Program-made: the position numbers and the translations under genes
DNA from: Marinicella sp.
GTDB taxonomy: Bacteria; Pseudomonadota; Gammaproteobacteria; Xanthomonadales; Marinicellaceae
Direction of reading: 5' to 3'
NCBI GenBank assembly: GCA_028284365.1
Contig: JANQRW010000005.1
Span: 1-44,145, forward strand
DNA length: 44,145 nt
The notes under the pieces: model-generated
The model's database searches: none
The model's input: the letters and a program-made list of their open reading frames with translations, nothing else
What the model was told of the DNA's origin: nothing
Shown here: one piece after another, positions 1-8,946 of the stretch
Numbering within the stretch: the stretch's first letter is position 1
Layout: every line of letters starts with the position of its first letter

Positions 1-88
1 CTGCACGCGCCACGGTATTCAAAACTGGCTTCTTTATCTCCGATAAAACCGCCAATCTTTCATTACCTGCGCTGGTCGAGCCGATCAT
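1..88 (-). CDS. Possible 5' end of a divergent gene, unidentified
   Basis: Reading leftward from an ATG at 88, 29 codons stay open to the window edge and begin MIGSTSAGNERLAVLSEIKK. A good Shine-Dalgarno sequence (AGGAG) lies 5 bases upstream of the ATG, which is the main support. I do not recognise the product. It does not look like the start of RsmI, the usual divergent neighbour of mraZ. The opposite strand also has open frames here, so the call is weak. Confidence 0.25.
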   Translation of the reverse strand, partial: MIGSTSAGNERLAVLSEIKKPVLNTVARA

Positions 89-211
89 CGGCTCTCCTAA
101 TTCTCCAATAGCACAGTAATTAAAGTATCATGCGGCGCGGATAAATACAGGTGCCGTCAGTCATGAGATTTTAGGAAAGCATGTTCTGCAGCCTGGTTCT
201 TGTGCTTTTGT

Positions 212-322
212 ATGGTTGATGAGGTCTTGTTATGGGGTTGTGGTCTATTGGCAGCTTATGGTGGTATTTTCTCGGTCTTTGTTATTTGGATCATTTGTTA
301 TCGTATCTATAAAAATCAATAA
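212..322 (+). CDS. Possible small single-span membrane protein (36 aa)
   Basis: A 36-codon frame starts with ATG at 212 and encodes MVDEVLLWG followed by a continuous hydrophobic stretch of about 22 residues and a basic end (CYRIYKNQ). That is the shape of a single-pass membrane microprotein. No Shine-Dalgarno sequence is visible before the ATG, and I know no family match. It may be chance coding in the dcw leader region. The rest of 89-392 shows nothing else I can support. Confidence 0.2.
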   Translation: MVDEVLLWGCGLLAAYGGIFSVFVIWIICYRIYKNQ

Positions 323-392
323 CTTACAAGGATTATTTAATGTAAAATATCTGTTAAGTCATTGATACTACTCACTTTTTTACATTTCAAGC

Positions 393-421
393 TTGACTTG
401 CTTAGGTTTTCGACATAAAGT
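393..421 (+). promoter_or_regulatory. Putative promoter of the dcw cluster
   Basis: A -35-like TTGACT (393-398) is separated by 17 bases from a -10-like TAAAGT (416-421), directly upstream of the MraZ boxes and the mraZ start. In Escherichia coli the main dcw promoter lies in the same place and is repressed by MraZ. The -10 match is only moderate. Confidence 0.45.
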
Positions 422-423
422 GC

Positions 424-465
424 ATATTTGTGGAGTTAAGTAGTATATTTGTGGGATTTAGTAGT
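424..465 (+). promoter_or_regulatory. Tandem 21-bp repeats, putative MraZ operator
   Basis: Two adjacent 21-bp units (424-444 and 445-465) match at 18 of 21 positions. Each begins ATATTTGTGG and ends AGTAGT. Within them TGG/TAG-type boxes recur about every 10-11 bp (TGGAG at 431, TAGTA at 441, TGGGA at 452, TAGTG at 462). MraZ is known to bind direct TGGGN-type repeats spaced about one helical turn apart in front of its own gene, so this is the likely autoregulatory site. The second unit runs into the chosen mraZ start codon, which would let MraZ block both transcription and initiation. Confidence 0.55.
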
Positions 466-913
466 GTTTTACGGTGAAATTGCTTTAAATTTGGATGTTA
501 AGGGCCGGTTGGCGATACCTTCTATGTATCGTGAACCGATCAGTGATGTCTGTGATAACCGTTTGGTGCTTACCTATAATGCCTATGAGAATGACTCACT
601 TTGGCTCTACCCACAACACGAATGGGAAAAGGTTCGTGACTCAGTGATGGCGCTGAGTACGTTTGATCCCATGCACCGTGCTTTGCAACGTCGCTTGGTT
701 GGTAGTGCTTATCATGTGGTGCCAGATAAAGGTTCGCGTATCTTATTACCCATAACCCTGCGCCAGGTGGCTTCGATGGAGAAGCGCGTGGTGATGTTAG
801 GGTTGGGCAGTAAGTTCGAAATTTGGAATGAAGATGCTCTGCAAAAAACCCGTCATGAAGTCCCGGCTATGAATGGCGAAGTGTCAGATGACATGAAATC
901 ACTGGTGTTGTGA
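464..913 (+). CDS. mraZ: Transcriptional regulator MraZ
   Basis: MraZ is the DNA-binding first gene of the dcw cluster; it forms a ring-shaped oligomer and represses the cluster promoter. The protein shows the two SpoVT/AbrB-like halves of the family: an N-terminal NLDVKGRLAIP motif and a C-terminal DKGSRILLP motif. I chose GTG at 464 because the product then starts MFYGEIALNLD, matching the family start (MFRGxxxxNLD), and is 149 residues, close to the usual 150. The frame is open to a TTG at 449, which would add WDLV and break the family pattern. The stop overlaps the rsmH start (TGATG). Confidence 0.93.
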   Translation: MFYGEIALNLDVKGRLAIPSMYREPISDVCDNRLVLTYNAYENDSLWLYPQHEWEKVRDSVMALSTFDPMHRALQRRLVGSAYHVVPDKGSRILLPITLRQVASMEKRVVMLGLGSKFEIWNEDALQKTRHEVPAMNGEVSDDMKSLVL

Positions 914-1836
914 TGGGACAAGCGTTGCACCAAACCGTTCTACTTAATCAGGCAGTAGAAGCCCTCGCTGTGAAACCTGCGGGTTGTTACCTGGACGCCA
1001 CTTTCGGCAGAGGTGGGCACAGCCGCTTAATTCTGGAAAAAGTTGATCAGAACGGCAGCTTGGCAGTGGTTGACTGTGATCCCGAAGCGATTGAGTTTGC
1101 TTGTCAGTTACAGCAGGAGGATCAGAGGGTTTCAGTACACGTGGGCGCTTTCGAGCAGGTGTTACAGGATTTTTTGGCTGAAGGTTTGACATTTGACGGT
1201 ATTTTATTTGACTTTGGGGTGTCTTCACCGCAATTAGATCAAGCTGAGCGAGGTTTTAGCTTTCAGCAAGATGGTCCATTGGATATGCGCATGAACAATG
1301 CTGCTGGAATGACCGCGGCTGAGTGGGTTAATTCAGCTTCTGCTGATGAAATGAAAAAGGTTTTTTGGCGTTATGCAGAGGAAAAAAATGCCGGCCGAAT
1401 CGCGCGTAAAATTGTTGAAGCGAGGTCGGATAAGCCGTTGCGAACCACGTTTGATTTGGTCGAAGTGGTCAAAAGTGTCAATAAGCCAAATTATAAAATA
1501 AAGAAACATCCTGCAACCAGGGTTTTTCAGGCGATCAGGATTTTTATTAATGATGAGCTGGGGCAGGTTGAGCGTGTTTTGCCAATTGCCTTGGAGTTAC
1601 TTAAACCCCAAGGTCGTTTGGTGGTGATCAGTTTTCACTCGCTGGAGGATCGATTGGTTAAACGATTCATGCGTGATGCATCCAAGCCTCCAAAAGTGGA
1701 CCGCCGGATGCCAATGATTCCAGTAGGTGTCAAGCAGCCAGATTTAAAACTGGTTTCCAAGCCAGTGAAGGCTGTTGACTTTGATGAAAATGTCCGCGCG
1801 CGCAGCGCCATTATGCGAGTTGGAGAAAAGCTATGA
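913..1836 (+). CDS. rsmH: 16S rRNA (cytosine-1402-N4)-methyltransferase RsmH
   Basis: RsmH (MraW) uses S-adenosylmethionine to methylate N4 of cytosine 1402 in the ribosomal P site of 16S rRNA. The SAM-binding motif LDATFGRGGHS lies near residues 27-37. The family motifs FDFGVSSPQLD and ISFHSLEDRLVK follow in order, and the length of 307 residues is typical. ATG at 913 shares its A with the mraZ stop (TGATG), which implies translational coupling. A GTG at 910 directly upstream is possible but adds only one residue. It is the second gene of the cluster, as in most proteobacteria. Confidence 0.97.
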   Translation: MGQALHQTVLLNQAVEALAVKPAGCYLDATFGRGGHSRLILEKVDQNGSLAVVDCDPEAIEFACQLQQEDQRVSVHVGAFEQVLQDFLAEGLTFDGILFDFGVSSPQLDQAERGFSFQQDGPLDMRMNNAAGMTAAEWVNSASADEMKKVFWRYAEEKNAGRIARKIVEARSDKPLRTTFDLVEVVKSVNKPNYKIKKHPATRVFQAIRIFINDELGQVERVLPIALELLKPQGRLVVISFHSLEDRLVKRFMRDASKPPKVDRRMPMIPVGVKQPDLKLVSKPVKAVDFDENVRARSAIMRVGEKL

Positions 1837-2102
1837 ATTGGCAAAATGGCTTAACCGTGGTATTGGCTCTGTTGTTGATTGTGGTATTGGTGAATTATGT
1901 GTATTTCCAAAATGAAACACGTAAGTTGTTCGCCGCCACACAAAGTATTGAAAAAGAGAAATTAGATCTAAATGCTGAGTGGGCTCGTTTGCAGTTGGAG
2001 AAATCGACTTTGGTGGCTAATAACCGCATTGAGCAAGTGGCACGTGAAGAATTGAACATGAAATTGCCAGAAGATGAACAGGTTTTGGTCATAGTGCGAT
2101 GA
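1833..2102 (+). CDS. ftsL: Cell division protein FtsL
   Basis: FtsL is a small bitopic divisome protein that forms the FtsQ-FtsL-FtsB complex and helps activate FtsW-FtsI. The 89-residue product has a short cytoplasmic end (MNWQNG), one membrane span at about residues 7-26, and a periplasmic coiled-coil segment rich in heptad leucines (about 33-65). A conserved-looking end (EELNMKLPEDEQVLVI) follows. FtsL is poorly conserved, so the call also rests on its position between rsmH and ftsI. ATGA overlaps join it to both neighbours. Confidence 0.92.
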   Translation: MNWQNGLTVVLALLLIVVLVNYVYFQNETRKLFAATQSIEKEKLDLNAEWARLQLEKSTLVANNRIEQVAREELNMKLPEDEQVLVIVR

Positions 2103-3826
2103 GAAAATCACAACACAAACAAGTCAACATCAGTTTCAGAATAGCCATTGTCATGGCTTTTTTGCTGTGTTGTTTTGTGGTGGTGGTTGTTCGGGCATTT
2201 TCAATTCAGGTCAAAGGTGCTGAATTTTATCAATCTCAGGGAGAAAAGCGCCATGTGCGCGAAGTTGAAATTCCGGTCTCTCGTGGTTCAATTTATGACC
2301 GCAATGGGGAGCCATTGGCATTAAGTACTGCCATGGTTTCTGTGGGCATTGTGCCAGGACAACTGTTGGATCAATTCAGCAAGGTTGAACAACTGGCCGA
2401 AGTTTTGGAATTGGATGCAGATGAGCTTAAACAAATCATCACATCCAGAAAAGACCGGCAGTTTTTATTCATCAAAAGGCGCATCACGCCAATGCTTGCT
2501 GACCAGGTAAAGGCATTGAACATGAAAGGTGTGGAATTCAGAACGGAATTCAAAAGATTTTATCCAACCGGTGAAATACTGGCCAATGTGGTTGGTTTTA
2601 CTGATGTGGAAGACGTGGGTCAAGAGGGTTTGGAAAGAACTTATGACAACTGGTTGACTGGCTCTACAGGCAAGAAAACAGTGGTGAAGGATTTATTGGG
2701 TCAAGTTGTTGCTGATATAGATGTGGATGAGCTGGAACCAGCCAAACCAGGCAAAGACTTACACTTAAGCCTGGATCGAAGGTTGCAGTACGCAGCATAT
2801 CTGGAGCTGAAAAAAGCGGTTTATAAACACCGGGCAACTTCAGGTTCAGCAGTGGTATTAGACGTCAAGACTGGTGAGATTCTTGCCATGGTGAATCAAC
2901 CTTCTTTCAATCCCAATGGCAGTAAAGAAAGCTCTGAAGGTTTAAGAAACCGTTCTGTTACAGATATTTATGAGCCAGGATCAGTTATGAAGCCGTTTGC
3001 CGTGGTTGCGGCTTTGGAAAGCGCTGAATACACACCACAATCTGTAGTGAATACTTCACCAGGCGAGTACAAGGTAGATGGGTACATCATTCACGATTTT
3101 CGTGACTATGGAGAATTAAGTCTGGTCGATATTTTGGTTAAGTCAAGCAACATCGGGGTGGCTAAACTGGTTTTGGACTTAGGTAAAGAACACTTGTGGG
3201 ATGTTTACCACCGATTTGGTTTTGGTCAATCATCGGGAAGTGGTTTTATGGGTGAGTCAGCTGGTTATTTGCCACATTTTGATCGTTGGCGCACGGCTGA
3301 TCACGCAGCTTTGTCACGCGGCTATGGCTTGTCAGTGACTACCTTGCAATTGGCATCGGCCTATTCTGTATTTGCTAATCAAGGTCGATACCGAGCACCA
3401 TCATTTATTAAAGGAAACATTAATGAGGACAAAGCCATTCTTGACCCCATGATTGCATCACAACTGACTGATATGTTATCGCATGTTGTGATGGATAACG
3501 AAGGCCATAAAGCTTTTATCCCAAATTACACTGTGGCTGGAAAGACCGGTACTGCTCGGATTGCTGACAAAGGTGGTTATTCAGATAGTTACATGTCTTC
3601 ATTCGTTGGATTTTCGCCAGTGTCATCACCAAGATTGGTGGTGGCGGTCAGCATCAATGACCCACAAGGTGAAGATTACTATGGTGGTTTGGTTGCGGCA
3701 CCTGTATTTACAGAAATCATGAAAACTGGTTTGCGCTTACTCAATGTGCCCGCCGACCAAGTTTCAAGAACTTTGGTTCAAGCTGATGCTGAGGGTGAAT
3801 TTGAAGGAGCTGATGATGCGGAGTAA
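2099..3826 (+). CDS. ftsI: Septal peptidoglycan transpeptidase FtsI (PBP3)
   Basis: FtsI cross-links peptidoglycan at the division septum together with the glycosyltransferase FtsW. The 575-residue protein has an N-terminal membrane anchor (about residues 14-34), a class B PBP dimerisation region starting SRGSIYDRNGEPLA (61-74), and a transpeptidase domain. The active-site triads are visible: SVMK with catalytic Ser295 and Lys298, SSN at 349-351, and KTG at 482-484. The start overlaps the ftsL stop (ATGA). The acidic C-terminal tail (EGEFEGADDAE) overlaps the start of murE. Confidence 0.97.
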   Translation: MRKSQHKQVNISFRIAIVMAFLLCCFVVVVVRAFSIQVKGAEFYQSQGEKRHVREVEIPVSRGSIYDRNGEPLALSTAMVSVGIVPGQLLDQFSKVEQLAEVLELDADELKQIITSRKDRQFLFIKRRITPMLADQVKALNMKGVEFRTEFKRFYPTGEILANVVGFTDVEDVGQEGLERTYDNWLTGSTGKKTVVKDLLGQVVADIDVDELEPAKPGKDLHLSLDRRLQYAAYLELKKAVYKHRATSGSAVVLDVKTGEILAMVNQPSFNPNGSKESSEGLRNRSVTDIYEPGSVMKPFAVVAALESAEYTPQSVVNTSPGEYKVDGYIIHDFRDYGELSLVDILVKSSNIGVAKLVLDLGKEHLWDVYHRFGFGQSSGSGFMGESAGYLPHFDRWRTADHAALSRGYGLSVTTLQLASAYSVFANQGRYRAPSFIKGNINEDKAILDPMIASQLTDMLSHVVMDNEGHKAFIPNYTVAGKTGTARIADKGGYSDSYMSSFVGFSPVSSPRLVVAVSINDPQGEDYYGGLVAAPVFTEIMKTGLRLLNVPADQVSRTLVQADAEGEFEGADDAE

Positions 3827-5348
3827 TCAGTTACAACAGAAAGATTTGCAGTGGTTGTTGACTGAATTACATCAGCTCTCTGAAGGTTTTCCTGCGGTTG
3901 AGCCTTTTGATGAAGTTCATAATAAAATAATTCAGAATTTATGCCTGGACAGCCGTGAAGTGAAAGCTGGTGATGTGTTTGTGGCGCTGTCAGGTTTTAA
4001 CGTTCATGGAATGGACTATGCTTATCAGGCTGAACGAGCAGGCGCCATTGCCATATTGACTGAACCACCAAAAGAAGACCGTGCTAAATACGTGGGCCGT
4101 CAAAAACCACTGAAAGTTCCAGTTGTTGAATGTACTGATTTAAGTGAAATTTTAGGCGATTTAAGTTGTGCCTTTTATGATCACCCAAGCCGCCAGCTAA
4201 AAGTGACTGCGATCACTGGCACCAATGGCAAAACTTCAACAGCATGGTTGATGATGCATGCGCTGCAACAACTGGGTGTTAAAACTGGTTACATCGGTAC
4301 TTTGGGTGTTGGTGGCATTGAGCAGCTACAGTCGATGCAAAACACCACGCCATCAGCAATTGCAATCCAAAAAAACTTGGCAGATATGCTCAGAGGTGGA
4401 TATGAGCATGTCTGTATTGAAGTGTCTTCACATGCATTGCATCAGAATCGGTTTAAGGGCACTCAAGTCAATGCTGCTATTTTTACAAACTTAAGCCGTG
4501 ATCATTTGGACTACCATGAAAGTATGGCTGCATATGAAGCTGCCAAAATAAAATTATTCAAAGATTTCAGCCCTGAAATCAGCGTGATCAATGCTGATGA
4601 TGTGATTGGCCAATCATGGTTAGAACAAAAAGGAATGGGCCGACAAGTCCTGTCTTATGGCATTGAAAACAAAGCGGCTATATTGAGTGCTACTGATGTG
4701 AAACTGTTAATTGCGGGTATTGCGTTTAATGTGGTTGTGGCTGATGTTAAACATCACTTTGAAACATTTTTATTAGGACATTTTAACGTTCATAATTTGT
4801 TGGCTGTATTAGCAGTGTTGCATGCCAGTGGCCATGACTTTTCAGAATTGGTTTCAGTGGTCAACCAATTACAGCCAGTACCGGGTCGCATGAACCGAGT
4901 GGATGATCGGCGCAATGGTTCTATCATGGTGGTTGATTATGCACACACACCAGATGCCTTGGAGCAGGTGCTTAAAGCACTGCGCCAACACACAGAACAA
5001 ATCTTATGGTGTGTGTTTGGTTGTGGTGGCAATCGCGATAAAGGTAAAAGGGCCATGATGGGCTCAATTGCCGAAAAGTTAGCGGATAAAGTGATTTTGA
5101 CTGATGACAATCCACGTTTTGAAGCTTCTGCTCAAATCATTGCAGACATTGAAAGTGGTATGCAGACCAAACCACATGTGATCAACAACCGTGAACAGGC
5201 AATTGCCTATGTGCTGGATCAAGCGAATCAGGGTGACATTATTTTGTTGGCGGGTAAAGGCCATGAATCAACCCAAGAAATTAATGGACACTTATTGCCA
5301 TTTAATGACATGGAAGTGGTTAAAGGATTGTTGCAGGTGGCCTCATGA
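3816..5348 (+). CDS. murE: UDP-MurNAc-tripeptide synthetase MurE (meso-DAP adding)
   Basis: MurE adds the third stem amino acid to UDP-MurNAc-L-Ala-D-Glu in the cytoplasm. The product (510 residues) shows the Mur ligase ATP loop GTNGKTS at about 135-141 and the late motif DDNPRFE. DNPR is the signature of enzymes using meso-diaminopimelate rather than lysine. I chose ATG 3816 because AGGAG at 3805-3809 sits 6 bases before it; ATG 3813 is adjacent and equally in frame. The frame stays open further upstream, but inside ftsI and without family similarity. The start lies within the last codons of ftsI. Confidence 0.96.
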   Translation: MRSNQLQQKDLQWLLTELHQLSEGFPAVEPFDEVHNKIIQNLCLDSREVKAGDVFVALSGFNVHGMDYAYQAERAGAIAILTEPPKEDRAKYVGRQKPLKVPVVECTDLSEILGDLSCAFYDHPSRQLKVTAITGTNGKTSTAWLMMHALQQLGVKTGYIGTLGVGGIEQLQSMQNTTPSAIAIQKNLADMLRGGYEHVCIEVSSHALHQNRFKGTQVNAAIFTNLSRDHLDYHESMAAYEAAKIKLFKDFSPEISVINADDVIGQSWLEQKGMGRQVLSYGIENKAAILSATDVKLLIAGIAFNVVVADVKHHFETFLLGHFNVHNLLAVLAVLHASGHDFSELVSVVNQLQPVPGRMNRVDDRRNGSIMVVDYAHTPDALEQVLKALRQHTEQILWCVFGCGGNRDKGKRAMMGSIAEKLADKVILTDDNPRFEASAQIIADIESGMQTKPHVINNREQAIAYVLDQANQGDIILLAGKGHESTQEINGHLLPFNDMEVVKGLLQVAS

Positions 5349-6688
5349 TTCAAATGAACCTACATCAAATTTCAGCAGTGGTTGGTGGCAGCATGGTAGG
5401 TAAAGAAGCCCGAATCCAAGGAGTGACCACCGACTCCAGAGGTGATTGTCAAGGTAAGTTGTTCGTGGCACTTTGTGGCGAGTTTTTTAATGGAGAAGAC
5501 TATTGTCAACAAGCTGTTGAAAAAGGTGCAGCTGCGGTCTTAGTGGCTAATGCAGTTGAAGTTGAGGTACCACAGTTAATTGTCAAAGATACACTGGTTG
5601 CCTTACAGGCCATCGCCACAGCGTGGATTAAACAAACGGGTGTGAAGGTCATCGGTATCACTGGCTCCAATGGCAAAACCACTGTTAAGAACATGCTCTT
5701 TTCAGTTTTGAGCCAAAAATATAAGTGTTTTGCGACACAAGGTAATTTCAATAATGAAATTGGTGTGCCATTGTCATTACTTGCTGTGAAAAGTGATGAC
5801 GAAGTGGCGGTGATTGAAATGGGCGCGGCACAAATCGGTGATCTGAACAAACTGACAGATATTATCAAACCAGATATTTCTCTCATCACCAACATTGGAG
5901 ATGCTCATGTGGGTCGTTTTGGCAGTGTGGATAACATTGCTGTTGGTAAAGCTGAGGTTTATGAAGCTTTAGATATAGATGGTAAAGGCATAGTGAATTT
6001 AGACTCGCCTTATGCTGATGATTTTAAAACAAAAATAAAAGGCAGTGTGATTACCTTTGGACAAAATGTGGCGGCCGATTTTAGGTTGGTGGAAACCACT
6101 GATGGTTACGAAGTGATTACCAGAAGAGGTGAAACCATAACAATAAAATTGCCGATTTTGGGGTTGCATAATTATATGAATGCAACAGCAGTCTTGGCAA
6201 TTGCTTTGTCGATGAAATTGAAAATTGCCGAGGTTCAAAAGGGCTTGCATGAATTTGAGCCAGAAGCAGGGCGGTTACAAGTTCATGTAGTGAATCAGGG
6301 ATTTAAAGTGATTGATGATGCATACAATGCCAATCCAACTTCAGTCAAAGCGGCTATTGATGTACTGACGCAAGAACAACAACCAAAAGTTTTGGTGCTA
6401 GGTGACATGTTGGAGTTGGGTGATCATGGCCAACGACTACACCAGGAAGTGGGTCAGTACGCTGCTGTACAAAAATTAGATGAAGTAATGGCAGTGGGGG
6501 AGTTCGCTGAAGACATCAAACAGGGTTTTGGTACTGATCAAGGTGTTTGTGAAGCGTATGCCAAAGTCGATGATCTGATACAACACATCAGTGCCAACAT
6601 GCCAACGAAGGGTACAGTTCTGGTCAAAGGTTCACGCAATATGCGCCTTGAGAGGGTGGTAAATATGATGGTAGGAGGTGAAGTATGA
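5345..6688 (+). CDS. murF: UDP-MurNAc-tripeptide:D-Ala-D-Ala ligase MurF
   Basis: MurF joins D-alanyl-D-alanine to UDP-MurNAc-tripeptide, completing the cytoplasmic pentapeptide precursor. The 447-residue protein has the Mur ligase P-loop GSNGKTT at about 107-113. Further family motifs follow: the [13 protein letters not shown] stretch, [10 protein letters not shown], and [10 protein letters not shown] near residue 320. The ATG overlaps the murE stop (ATGA) and the stop overlaps the mraY start, so all three are translationally coupled. Length and position match the standard dcw order. Confidence 0.97.
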   Translation: MIQMNLHQISAVVGGSMVGKEARIQGVTTDSRGDCQGKLFVALCGEFFNGEDYCQQAVEKGAAAVLVANAVEVEVPQLIVKDTLVALQAIATAWIKQTGVKVIGITGSNGKTTVKNMLFSVLSQKYKCFATQGNFNNEIGVPLSLLAVKSDDEVAVIEMGAAQIGDLNKLTDIIKPDISLITNIGDAHVGRFGSVDNIAVGKAEVYEALDIDGKGIVNLDSPYADDFKTKIKGSVITFGQNVAADFRLVETTDGYEVITRRGETITIKLPILGLHNYMNATAVLAIALSMKLKIAEVQKGLHEFEPEAGRLQVHVVNQGFKVIDDAYNANPTSVKAAIDVLTQEQQPKVLVLGDMLELGDHGQRLHQEVGQYAAVQKLDEVMAVGEFAEDIKQGFGTDQGVCEAYAKVDDLIQHISANMPTKGTVLVKGSRNMRLERVVNMMVGGEV

Positions 6689-7767
6689 TTTATTGGCTAA
6701 CCCAACATTTCAGTGAATCAATTTCAGGGCTGAACTTATTTGGCTATTTGACTTTCCGTTCGATCATGGCGGCATTAACTGCTTTGTTATTGTCATTGTT
6801 TTTGGGCCCTTGGTTTATCAAAACATTGCAAATCAAACAAATAGGTCAACAAGTACGATCTTTAGGTCCTGAGTCACATTTAAGCAAACAGGGTACACCA
6901 ACGATGGGTGGCGCCATGATACTTGCGATCATTATCATGACTACTTTGTTGTGGGCTGATTTAAGCAACCAATACATGTGGGTGGCTTTATTCGTGTTGT
7001 TTGGTTTTGGTGCCATTGGTTGGGTTGACGATTACAAAAAGATCCATCTTAAAAGCTCTGCTGGTCTATCTGCCAAGTGGAAATACAGCATGCAATCACT
7101 GGTAGGTATTATTGCGGTGGTCTACTTATATGAATATGGACACAGCAGCATTCATGAGCAAATTGTTATTCCAGCCATCAGTAACTACAACTGGTCATTG
7201 GGCTGGCTGGCTATTCCTATGGGTTATTTCGTCATAGTTGGTTCCAGTAATGCAGTGAATTTAACAGATGGTTTGGACGGCTTGGCTATTATGCCAACGG
7301 TCTTGGTTGGGTCAGCCTTGGGCGTGTTTGCCTACGTTTCCGGTAACGCTGTGATTTCTGATTACCTGCTGTTGCCATTCATTCCAGGTACGGGTGAGTT
7401 AACTATTTTTTGTGCGGCCATTGCGGGATCCGGTTTAGGTTTTCTGTGGTTTAACACGTATCCGGCACAAGTTTTCATGGGTGATGTGGGCGCGTTGGCT
7501 TTGGGCGCAGCCTTGGGCTTGGTGGCGTTCATCACACGTCAAGAACTGGTGTTTTTTATTATGGCAGGGATATTTGTTCTTGAAACAGTATCGGTGATTT
7601 TACAAGTGGCTTCTTTTAAATTAACGGGTAAAAGAATTTTCAGAATGGCGCCGATTCATCATCACTTTGAATTAAAAGGTTGGGCAGAGCCTAAGGTGAT
7701 CGTACGCTTTTGGATCATCTCAATTATCCTGGTGCTGATCGGGCTGGCAACCCTGAAAATTAGGTAA
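6685..7767 (+). CDS. mraY: Phospho-MurNAc-pentapeptide transferase MraY
   Basis: MraY transfers phospho-MurNAc-pentapeptide to undecaprenyl phosphate, giving lipid I at the inner membrane. The 360-residue protein is strongly hydrophobic with about ten membrane spans. The family catalytic motifs are visible: GWVDDYKKI with the DD pair, [21 protein letters not shown], and the histidine motif [12 protein letters not shown] near the C-terminus. Length is the same as in Escherichia coli. The ATG overlaps the murF stop, and ftsW starts 3 bases after the mraY stop. Confidence 0.98.
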   Translation: MIYWLTQHFSESISGLNLFGYLTFRSIMAALTALLLSLFLGPWFIKTLQIKQIGQQVRSLGPESHLSKQGTPTMGGAMILAIIIMTTLLWADLSNQYMWVALFVLFGFGAIGWVDDYKKIHLKSSAGLSAKWKYSMQSLVGIIAVVYLYEYGHSSIHEQIVIPAISNYNWSLGWLAIPMGYFVIVGSSNAVNLTDGLDGLAIMPTVLVGSALGVFAYVSGNAVISDYLLLPFIPGTGELTIFCAAIAGSGLGFLWFNTYPAQVFMGDVGALALGAALGLVAFITRQELVFFIMAGIFVLETVSVILQVASFKLTGKRIFRMAPIHHHFELKGWAEPKVIVRFWIISIILVLIGLATLKIR

Positions 7768-7770
7768 AAC

Positions 7771-8946
7771 ATGTCAACTAAGCAAAACAAAAAAGTCAAA
7801 GCAAGCTGGTACATCGTTGGTATTGATGTGTGGTTGGGTGTTGCCTTTTTAATGCTGTTAACAATTGGTGCTGTGATGGTGGCTTCTTCTTCAATTGCAG
7901 TTGCTGAAAATTCAGCCAATGACCCATTTTATTATTTCAAGCGTCACATTTTGTTTATTGGTTTGGGTGGCTTCATTGGTGTTTTGATAATGAATATATC
8001 CTCAGAATGGATGAGTCGATTGAGCCGGCCTGCTTTAATTTTAGGTGTTTTGGCTTTGATTTTGGTATTGATTCCAGGTATCGGTGTTGAAGTGAATGGT
8101 GCCCGCCGCTGGATTAACTTAGGCGTTTCAAGGTTTCAAGTGGTTGAAGCCATTAAGTTGGCTTTGATTATGTCCTTGGCTACCTACATTGTTAAGCACA
8201 AGAAAGGCATACAAAATTCGATGCTTGGCGTCTTGAAACCTTTGTTGGTTGCTGTTGTTATTGCCAGTTTGCTATTGGTTCAACCAGATTTTGGTTCTGC
8301 TGTGTTGTTGATGATCATTACATTAATTATGGTTTACATTGCAGGTGCAAGGTACCGTGACTTGACCTTATTGGGAATGTTGGCTGGTTCTGCCATGATG
8401 ATGATTGCTTGGGCGGAACCCTACCGGGTTAAAAGGTTGGTTAATTTTGTTGATCCTTGGCAAGACCCATTTAATGCAGGTTTTCAATTGGTGCAGGCTT
8501 TAATTGCTGTTGGCCGTGGTGAGTTAACAGGTGTGGGTATTGGTTCAAGTATCCAAAAGTTGTTTTACCTACCGGAAGCCCACACTGATTTCATTTTTGC
8601 TGTTTATGCTGAAGAGATGGGTTTCATTGGTGTGCTGTTGTTAATCGCTTTGTTTGTGGTTTTGATTTACCGCATTTTCAAAGTTGCTCGTGATGCTTTC
8701 GATCATGGCAATGAATATGCTGGATTTATCTGTACTGGGATAGCAGTGTGGTTGGCGCTACAGGCATTTTTAAGTATGGGCGTTAATTTAGGCTTATTGC
8801 CTACCAAAGGTTTAACACTTCCGTTTATTTCATCAGGAGGCAGTGCCATCATGATGAATATCATTGCACTAAGCGTGGTGTTTAGAGTTTCGTATGAAAA
8901 CCGCAAGCTCAATTTTCGCACCAGTCAAACGGAGGCAACAATATGA
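7771..8946 (+). CDS. ftsW: Septal peptidoglycan glycosyltransferase FtsW
   Basis: FtsW is the SEDS-family glycosyltransferase that polymerises lipid II at the septum with FtsI as partner. The 391-residue product has about ten membrane spans. SEDS landmarks are present: VEVNGARRWINLG, the QPDFGSAVLL stretch, the extracellular region PEAHTDFIFAVYAEEMGFIG, and the C-terminal LPFISSGGSA motif. The cytoplasmic N-terminus is short and basic (MSTKQNKKVK). Its stop overlaps the murG start (ATGA). Confidence 0.97.
   Translation: MSTKQNKKVKASWYIVGIDVWLGVAFLMLLTIGAVMVASSSIAVAENSANDPFYYFKRHILFIGLGGFIGVLIMNISSEWMSRLSRPALILGVLALILVLIPGIGVEVNGARRWINLGVSRFQVVEAIKLALIMSLATYIVKHKKGIQNSMLGVLKPLLVAVVIASLLLVQPDFGSAVLLMIITLIMVYIAGARYRDLTLLGMLAGSAMMMIAWAEPYRVKRLVNFVDPWQDPFNAGFQLVQALIAVGRGELTGVGIGSSIQKLFYLPEAHTDFIFAVYAEEMGFIGVLLLIALFVVLIYRIFKVARDAFDHGNEYAGFICTGIAVWLALQAFLSMGVNLGLLPTKGLTLPFISSGGSAIMMNIIALSVVFRVSYENRKLNFRTSQTEATI

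Noticed and set aside
1-120. Plus-strand frame ending at TAA 118-120 as the C-terminus of an upstream gene
   Set aside because: About 38 codons with no recognisable family and a competing minus-strand start with a ribosome-binding site; neither can be proven, and the minus-strand reading is slightly better supported.
3744-3815. Longer murE start inside ftsI
   Set aside because: The extra residues do not resemble MurE, and the ATG at 3816 has a good ribosome-binding site.
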